Below, piece by piece: positions 57,722 through 64,000 of a stretch of DNA of 64,000 nucleotides. This DNA comes from Anthoceros angustus (taxonomy: Eukaryota; Streptophyta; Anthocerotopsida; Anthocerotales; Anthocerotaceae): assembly GCA_010909165.1 (NCBI GenBank), contig MU008161.1, positions 2,170,001 through 2,234,000 on the forward strand, written 5' to 3'. The position numbers and the translations under genes are program-made. The stretch's first letter is position 1. Each line of letters starts with the position of its first letter. The notes below the pieces were generated by a model, which was not told the origin of the DNA, searched no databases, and worked only from the letters and a program-made list of their open reading frames with translations.

Positions 57722-58109
57722 CCTTCAGGGAGGCCTGATTCGAAGAATCATGCGCTAGAGCTATGGGAGAAATCAAGCCTCCTGGACCCATGTACCCACA
57801 CCAATATACTGCTCAATACAAATATATGAAAACTGGCAAGCAATTGTGCAGAGAGTCCGTTTCGTGTTCGATGCTTCTATTATGCATGACAAGCTTCCAG
57901 GATTGGTAGGAGTGTGATCGCACATTAGAAGGTTTTGGTCACCACCAAAGTTGTGCCATGTGCAGTGTTCAGAAGACCGTATGTAAGAGCAAGTTTCTCA
58001 GCGTGTCCACACAAGGCAGTTATGAATTTTGTACCTGTTCCTCACAACATGGCACCAGGTTTATTTCCGCGGCGATGTTGCATATGCTTCGTTTTACCCT
58101 TTTCTATTA

Positions 58110-58571
58110 CTAAAAACTAGTGGTAGCACAGCCCTCCCTTTTGTTGTAGTGAAAATGTGTATCATAAAGTCGTACGTCGTCTAGTTGGATCACTTCATCG
58201 CAGGAGCATGCTGCAATATGGAGAACCACCAACTCATCGAGATCCATTTCACTGGAAATCTTCCTCGTCTGGCCACTGAATTCCTCCTCTGAATCCAGGA
58301 ATTCGAAGATGGGAAACGGATCCGATATATGCCAAAGACCTGGAAGTTGGTTTCCTTTTGAACTTTGTTTTGGAGCATCATTCAGACAGCTAGGAAGATA
58401 TAGATTGAAATGGATCTCGATCAGTGGGCGGACCTCAATACGACTGCAGTGCTCCTGCAATGAAGTTCGAGTTAGACGACATGTGTGACAAAACTCGGTC
58501 CTTGGCTTCCATCTGCTGTCGGCCTCCACGCTGTCCCTGGCTGCCATCTGCTGTCTGCCTCCGCTATGCAT
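58110..58571 (-). CDS. Hypothetical open frame, 153 codons, unassigned
   Basis: An open minus-strand frame rich in acidic and His/Cys residues in its C-terminal half (MDLDELVVLHIAACSCDEVI). No domain is recognised, and there is no clear start context or neighbouring exon. It could be an exon of an unrecognised gene or chance. Confidence 0.25.
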   Translation of the reverse strand: MHSGGRQQMAARDSVEADSRWKPRTEFCHTCRLTRTSLQEHCSRIEVRPLIEIHFNLYLPSCLNDAPKQSSKGNQLPGLWHISDPFPIFEFLDSEEEFSGQTRKISSEMDLDELVVLHIAACSCDEVIQLDDVRLYDTHFHYNKREGCATTSF

Positions 58572-58699
58572 AGATCATCCATGCCTATGCGGAATGTATA
58601 GAAAAAGTCAAGAAAGAGAATGGCAGCAGGCCTAGGCTTGTGACTGCAAAACCTGCTCCCTAATTGATAGAGGTTTTCAGCACCCACGGATGAAGCCAC

Positions 58700-59210
58700 G
58701 CTGTTCTGCCTGAAGACGAATACCAGAAGACTCGAGAGAAAAGGCGATCCTGCAGCCCGGACAGAAAAACACAAACAACGCGGACAAGGAAAAGTATATT
58801 AGGCCTAGCAAACTCCTAGGACAATAATATTCCGATGGGACGGAAACATATACATCTATCTGGCCTGGCCTGCAAACTCTTGTGCGAAAGTACAATTGGC
58901 ACCTACCTTGAGCCTCTCGGCTCTCTGCAAATTGAACTCTCTGAAAAAGCCCTGACCTATGCTACCAATACTGTAATATGCCAAGGACAGGTTCGACAGC
59001 CACAGCCAAATTACCTTCTTTTTGTGGGCTCGTGATGAATGTCAACAACCACGTCCTAAGGCTGCTCGTGAGCACTTATGCTTGAAGTGCAGTGGTGAAG
59101 AGATTCTTTCCAATTGCAGGGGCATGACTTCAGGTGGGCGGTGCTCCTCCTTGCTTGAGCTCACTGCATCATCAACCAACCACAATCTCGATATTATATT
59201 GGCAAAGCGA
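58700..59210. other. Intergenic, nothing recognised
   Basis: Short open frames only; no domain or repeat family identified. Confidence 0.4.
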
Positions 59211-59211
59211 T

Positions 59212-59740
59212 TCACACAACTCAGGCTAGGCTTGCAAAGCAGTCCGTCGAGGAGCTGTGGTACATACATCCGCAAGGCTCTCAAGAAACAGCCATACCTG
59301 ATGAGGATGGGGATGGTTGATGACCGTTTTGCAGTGGTGGACCCGATTGAGGTGCGACCTTCATTCCTCCACGTTCCTCATGTCCAGGCAACCTCCGTCG
59401 CAAAGCTCTGCAGTTGTCAAGCAGCTGATCGTCCCTCCTGGACATGACGTTTCTATCGCAACACGGCTCCACCATCTCGTGATTCACGACTCAGGCTAGG
59501 GTTACAGCAGTCATTCGACGAGCTATACATCCATCCGCAACGCTCTCAAGAAACAGCCCTTCCGGTACTGATGAGGATCGGGCGAGATCCTTGATGGGCG
59601 TGTTTGCAGTGGTGCACCCGATCGTCGGTGCCAGCTTCATTCGTCCACATTCCTCATGTCTAACCAAATCTGCCGAAAAGCTCTAAAGTTTGGACATGAC
59701 GTGTCTACCGCAACACCATCTCCATCGCTCCCGCCATCGG
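59212..59740. repeat. Tandem duplication of about 270 bp
   Basis: Blocks ACTCAGGCTAGG, CTCTCAAGAAACAGCC, TGATGAGGAT, CCTCATGTC and GGACATGACG occur in the same order in two copies starting near 59,212 and 59,483. Divergence is considerable and indel-rich. Confidence 0.8.
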
Positions 59741-60089
59741 TTCGACACAACCGCAAGTCTCATCTGCCGGAGCGTGGAGTGGCAGGCCCCGGACGCCCAA
59801 GCTATGTAGTAAAACAACTCGCTTTCTGCGAAGTCTTATGTTTGTATCGAGTTAGTTAGTTAGTCAGTTAGGGTTTTGTTCATGTTTATTAAAATTACTC
59901 ATCATCTGACCTAGATGATTTGGATAAGTTATTATTTGTATATATCTACTATAAATATTGAATTTCTATTTTAATTTATATATTTTAATATTTGAACTTT
60001 TAAATAAAATATAGTAGTTATTTTTATATTTCTAAAATTAACTTTTTACAAAACATTATGCTCACACTCCATACAGGTTTCATGGGCTG

Positions 60090-60138
60090 GGGTTTAGGGT
60101 TTAGGGTTTAGGGTTTAGGGTTTAGGTTTAGGGTTTAG
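60090..60138. repeat. Interstitial telomere-type repeat (TTTAGGG)n
   Basis: About seven units of TTTAGGG, one shortened to TTTAGG, in an otherwise AT-rich stretch. TTTAGGG is the Arabidopsis-type plant telomere unit. Confidence 0.95.
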
Positions 60139-60502
60139 TTTTTGGTTGTACGTCGTAACATCTCCTACGAGACACAAGGATGCAAGCATGTTCACAAGTA
60201 CTGTGATGTAGAAAGGCCATGCCTTCATACCCTTTGCCATTGAGACTCATGGGGTCATGGGCAAGGATTTCTCCAAGTTCATCAAGGCTTGTGCTAAAGC
60301 CTACCACAAGAAGAATGAGGTTGGTTTCTCCTTCTTGTGTGGTGGCTTTCTTTTAGCAATGGGTGTCCATCACCCTACGGATCTGCATTGGCCAACATTG
60401 CAAGACGGCACCTATGGCAAGGAACGTGGCATCTTCGACACCAGTGGTAGCTAGGCCCTTTTTTTTCCCGGACCATGACATTCTTGGCGCTATAGGTAGC
60501 TT
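60139..60502 (+). other. Unassigned open frame region
   Basis: A 65-codon plus-strand frame at 60,257-60,454 (GKDFSKFIKACAKAYHKKNE) looks protein-like but has no family I can name. It precedes the dispersed repeat at 60.5 kb and may be part of the same unknown element. Confidence 0.25.
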
Positions 60503-60606
60503 CGAGATAAGAGATCACGAGGGCTAGTCCTCCTTGGCCTGGTGTCCTCTAGAGGGTTGTTCCTCTTAGAGTAGATGGGTTTTTCCATCTTTTTTTACAT
60601 AAAGTA
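60503..60606. repeat. Dispersed repeat, copy 2 (partner near 16.9 kb)
   Basis: Shares ordered blocks with 16,872-17,010, including GGGCTAGTCC, CTTGGCCT, GAGGGTTGTTC and the T-run followed by ACATAAAGT. Confidence 0.55.
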
Positions 60607-60841
60607 TATTGCCGTGAGGCAACATAGCTCCATGGCCACATTAGGTCATGGCTCATGTGAGAGTCTCGAACCACGAAGCTTCACGGTTCGGATAAGCCTC
60701 CAAAATAGGCATATCACTTAAACAAGTATTTAACAAGCTGCAAAATAAGCTTATTGGCTAACTACCAAAGCAGCAAAGTAAAAGAAGAACTAGGCAAAAT
60801 CCTAATCCGGACATTAAAATCCTAATTGAAACTCTAATTTG

Positions 60842-60935
60842 ACATTTGAACGAACGTTCAATAGTGATCGCGCCTGCAGATGTTGGGTTTGTCGTCACCT
60901 TTTCCTTTCATGCATGTATTGTCTGAAACTTGCAT
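60842..60935. repeat. Dispersed repeat, partner at 56,980-57,072
   Basis: Nearly identical to the copy at 57 kb up to TGCATGTATTGTCT, after which the two loci diverge at once. Confidence 0.9.
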
Positions 60936-61169
60936 CGATCGAAAGATTCCGAGGTGCCTTAGGCCCGAGCTGCTGAAGTTCCGGAGCATGTGGGAGATGT
61001 GGAGGTCGTCGGGCCTCTTCCCCTTGATGGAAAGCATCACACCTTTTCTCAATTCGATGATTGGACCAGATGGATAGTACCAGTCTTATATAGAAGCTTG
61101 TGGAGGTAGTTTCTACATGGCCCACTAGGCTGAAGAAGGAAAGCATCACTTTTCTTCCAGAAATCGTGG

Positions 61170-61430
61170 TTGATCGGGACCCGGGAGATGCTCATGGCCC
61201 TGGAGTCCCTGCAACGCTTGCTGGAGGAGGACTCTGAGTTGATCACTATGGTTATGGAGGCTTGTTGTAACCTGAATCTCAGTGAGGAGCTGCAAGAACA
61301 GGTTAGCACAATCAAGTCTGCTCTTCTTCTACTTGGCCAGTTGCACACCACGAGCCAAAATAATGCATTCGTTAAAAGGGTTCATCGTAACGGTATAGAG
61401 GCGTTGGAACTTCATGCTTCCTTCCTTTGA
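61170..61430 (+). CDS. Hypothetical 86-codon open frame
   Basis: The frame encodes a helical, acidic peptide (MALESLQRLLEEDSELITM, then a Cys-Cys and a Leu-rich part). No family recognised. It may be a fragment of a longer gene. Confidence 0.25.
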   Translation: MIGTREMLMALESLQRLLEEDSELITMVMEACCNLNLSEELQEQVSTIKSALLLLGQLHTTSQNNAFVKRVHRNGIEALELHASFL

Positions 61431-62215
61431 GCCGTGCTTTGGAACACGAGGTATAGTCCTGATCAGGTGAGATATCGATTTGAAAATTTCTCTCTAGTTC
61501 GAAACCTCAAAGAAAGAATCTTATCAAAAGATCAATTGTGAAGAAGAGAATTGATTTTTAAGCATTTGTGAGAGTGGGTTGTGGTGTGCCTTCACAGTAC
61601 TTGACTGTAAAGAAACATTCAAGAAAATCCCCACAACAATATTAATATTTGTGGCAGCTTTCACCGACATGACGATGGCTTGAATGGAATTTGTCTAAGG
61701 GTGCCGGTAGAGTTGCTGCTTTGTTTGAGTCGATTCTGAACACAGACTACAAGCGGCATTATTGGGTGCGTTATGCCCCATTATTATGAACACCGATTCA
61801 CATTCACAGGGAAGATACAAATGGGAAATTTCCAAGCTAATGGTTCAACAACGACCTCCTAAACTAAGACTAGCCTAGATGGTATTGGCGCCCACGCACT
61901 AATAGAAGCATCGACTACAACGCAGAAGTCACAAATCCAGACCCGCCTAAAAGCGACACACCAAACCTGTGGAGCAAAAGCAAATTCTTGGTCCACCAAA
62001 GATCCTGGATGTGCTTGGTGACCGAACAATCTAAGGCCAACTAGAACATCCGTGACAAGAGGACCTGAAGGCTCTTGACAAAGCGAATGAGCTTGTACTC
62101 ATTATGGTCAGCTGCCAGTAACCTCTAAACACCAGGCTCCACGTGGAAAAGAAGCATTACACCTCATAACTACCGACCTTGTTATGATGTAGGCGCTTTT
62201 ACTCCCGTTGTTGAT
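61431..62215. other. Intergenic, nothing recognised
   Basis: I looked for the C-terminal MLLE domain of the neighbouring poly(A)-binding-protein relic here and did not find it. No other feature is evident. Confidence 0.4.
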
Positions 62216-62224
62216 GACCTTTAG

Positions 62225-63490
62225 TACCTCTCCCCCCCATGAGCACGCTGCCCTACACCTCGTTGGCTTTGGTGTTGAACAACTGGTACAAAGACCTTAC
62301 GGGCGCATTTGAGCGATCCGTAAACCTCATGCTCATCTCTCCTCACCAAACCGTGAGGATGAGGAGGGATGATCCAAGGTGCGTCCAGCCTGCCCATAGA
62401 AGATCTGCTATCCCAAGACAGGCGGGGATGGTACATGGGCATGCTAGTAGGCTGAGGACCAGCAACTCCAACGGTCTTCTCATTTCAAATTGTGTGCAAC
62501 CTTGCCCTCGCGCACTTCCTTTGCAAAGCCACATACAGGGGCTTTGTTCTCGCCATTCATTTCGGACATCGTGGTGGCCTCCTGGCTGAAAATGCCACAA
62601 ATCCGAACCCCTACTCCGACCTTGGGGTCTCTCATAACCTTGCATGAGGTTATGGTGCCGAAATCTGCAAACAACTCTCTCAACTTATCGCTTATCCGTG
62701 GTATCGTCCAGATGCTTAAGGCATGATTCACACCCGGTGAATCCTCTCTTGTCGTTCGCTCAAACTTGGCAGCCTTTGCCTCGCCTCATTTCTTCCGGCT
62801 CTTCCAACATACCACTCCTTATCATCGAACGCTTTCCATTCAACTAGCTCTCAAGCATCCTCTGCGTGTTCCAAGTTGACAAACCCAAAGCATTTCGACC
62901 TACCATCAACATCCCATTACAACCGGTGATGTTGCCATGAGCTCCAAAGATCTTCCTCAAGTCCTCATCGGTTGTGGTGTCCGCAAGGTTCTTCACATAG
63001 ACATTGTTGAACTTTGGCGCACCACTAGCTTGCTCCCTCTCCGGCGGACAAATGGGCCCACAAACACTTGCTTGTCATTCCACATCATGCCGCTCACTTT
63101 TTCAATGGCGCTTGGGCATCCTCGTCCTTCTCGAATTGCACAAACCCATATCCTCTAGATTGGCTCGAACCATCGGTGGCCACCTTGCGAGAGGATTGAC
63201 CCAAAGTTTGAGAATGTGTCAGAGGGCCCTATTATCAACGGACTTGTCTAGGTTCTTGATGAAGATGTTGGCAACTCCGCCATCCTCCGAATACTAGAGT
63301 CCCTATTCGAATACATAATCCGAATAGGTTTCCTTCCACAGGTGAAGTTCAAGACGCGTCCGCGCAAGCGTCGCTAGCTTGGTAGTAGTTCACATATGCG
63401 TATCCCACAAAGTCGCATGCCATCCATCACACCGAATAGAAACAATTGCCTAACTGGAAGATCTCGTAGAGATGAGCTTGGACACACTAG
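62225..63490 (-). pseudogene. Poly(A)-binding protein (PABP) pseudogene, apparently processed
   Basis: Pieces in all three minus-strand frames follow the PABP order. RRM1 end: GYAYVNY, KPIRIMYSNRDSSIRRM (63,440-63,290). RRM2: DTFSNFGSILSQGG, then SAIEKVSGMMWNDKQVFVGP (63,240-63,050). RRM3: FNNVYVKNLADTTTDEDLRK then VNLEHAEDA and FDDKEWYVGRA (63,020-62,790). RRM4: KLRELFADFGTITSCKVMRD (62,690-62,620). The Pro-rich linker follows (62,440-62,230). Functional PABPs bind poly(A) tails and support translation. Frameshifts, stops and a lost MLLE domain show it is dead. The blocks follow one another with about cDNA spacing and no introns, which suggests retroposition. Confidence 0.88.
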
Positions 63491-64000
63491 ACTCTAGGTC
63501 CCCACGTGAGGAGGGGCCAGGCGAGTAGGAAACGCAGTCCAAGTTGAGGAAGCGTTTGAGGGCACTTTACTGCGCCATGGTGACTCCTTAGCCCAATGAG
63601 CACGAAACTAGAAGAAACCCACACTGGAGCTGCTCCTAGATCTATAGACAGATAGCGGAAGTGTATGATCCCAAAGTCACAAGTCACAAGTGGTTAAACT
63701 TGTGCCATATGTAGACTAAGATAGGTGTCAAAGTGCACAAGTAATTAAACTTATGCTCTAACCCCCATATATAGACTCAAGGTAGGTCCTGAGAAACTCC
63801 CCTCCTTTAGAAACTTGGATGAAGTCTTGTATCCGGAGGAGCCAACTCGAAGTCCGCTTCCGCTTCGAGCGCACCATGAGGATACCTGGGAAGCGGAACG
63901 AGCCAACGATGCCGCATCACGCTCTTCTTCGGCCTCGGGTTCTACGAGCTGGTCCACACCGGGTGACAGGCCCTCAGAATCGAATATGATGTGGGTACTT
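63491..64000. other. Window end, nothing recognised
   Basis: No domain, RNA or repeat family identified in the last 510 bp. Whether the PABP relic extends into this part is unclear. Confidence 0.4.

Noticed and set aside
1-64000. Bacterial contamination or an organellar fragment
   Set aside because: Multi-exon plant nuclear genes with GT-AG introns are spread over 2-46 kb, and plant LTR elements fill the rest.

Overview
The window is nuclear DNA of a land plant, most likely a non-seed plant such as a lycophyte, hornwort or fern; I cannot name the species. Supporting signs are spliced genes with short GT-AG introns (66 to about 450 bp), plant-type proteins (ascorbate oxidase, ATXR5/6-type SET protein, a long intron-less PLS-class PPR protein with an E-type tail, an isolated CB5LP-type cytochrome b5), a TTTAGGG telomere-type tract, and Copia and LINE remnants. 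Gene islands are fairly GC-rich. The stretches between them are AT-rich and full of tandem repeats.

Layout. 1-1.9 kb: AT-rich sequence, a tRNA-Leu(AAG) and a possible FAR1-like scrap. 1.99-4.42 kb (-): L-ascorbate oxidase, 4 exons. 5.55-14.29 kb (-): a ten-exon gene for a 2,408-residue Gln-rich protein of the plant 'dentin sialophosphoprotein-related' family, with a long Gln-Ala tract. 16.0-19.5 kb: minisatellites, a tRNA-like sequence and AT-rich DNA. 20.95-29.33 kb: a gene cluster with a CB5LP-like cytochrome b5 (-), EMC3 (-), U1-70K (+, head to head with EMC3), MutY/MUTYH adenine glycosylase (+) and L-threonine aldolase (-, damaged reading frame). 29.4-37.4 kb: repeats, including a five-copy array of about 260 bp, a LINE reverse-transcriptase fragment and a small RING-H2 gene. 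37.5-38.9 kb (-): a heavy-metal-associated-domain protein with Lys/Glu repeats. 40.1-43.6 kb (+): a PPR gene with an exact 312-bp internal period. 44.0-45.6 kb (+): the ATXR5/6 H3K27 monomethyltransferase gene, 6 exons. 46-64 kb: repeat-rich DNA with tandem duplications, a degenerate Copia element with GATCG target-site duplications and a duplicated 3' end, a truncated PPR paralogue, an interstitial telomere tract and an apparently intronless poly(A)-binding-protein pseudogene.

The genes form no pathway or operon. Several housekeeping functions lie close together: ER membrane insertion, splicing, DNA repair and chromatin. EMC3 and U1-70K probably share a 246-bp bidirectional promoter. Splice models for ascorbate oxidase, the Gln-rich gene, EMC3, MutY and ATXR5/6 keep frame through every junction, which supports them strongly.

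I found no new multi-gene system. The most unusual signals are: small insertions and deletions that recur at CG-rich spots in repeat copies and in some genes, which may be consensus errors or real decay; the apparent loss of the PLP lysine in threonine aldolase; the duplicated Copia end carrying host flank; and the exactly periodic PPR array.
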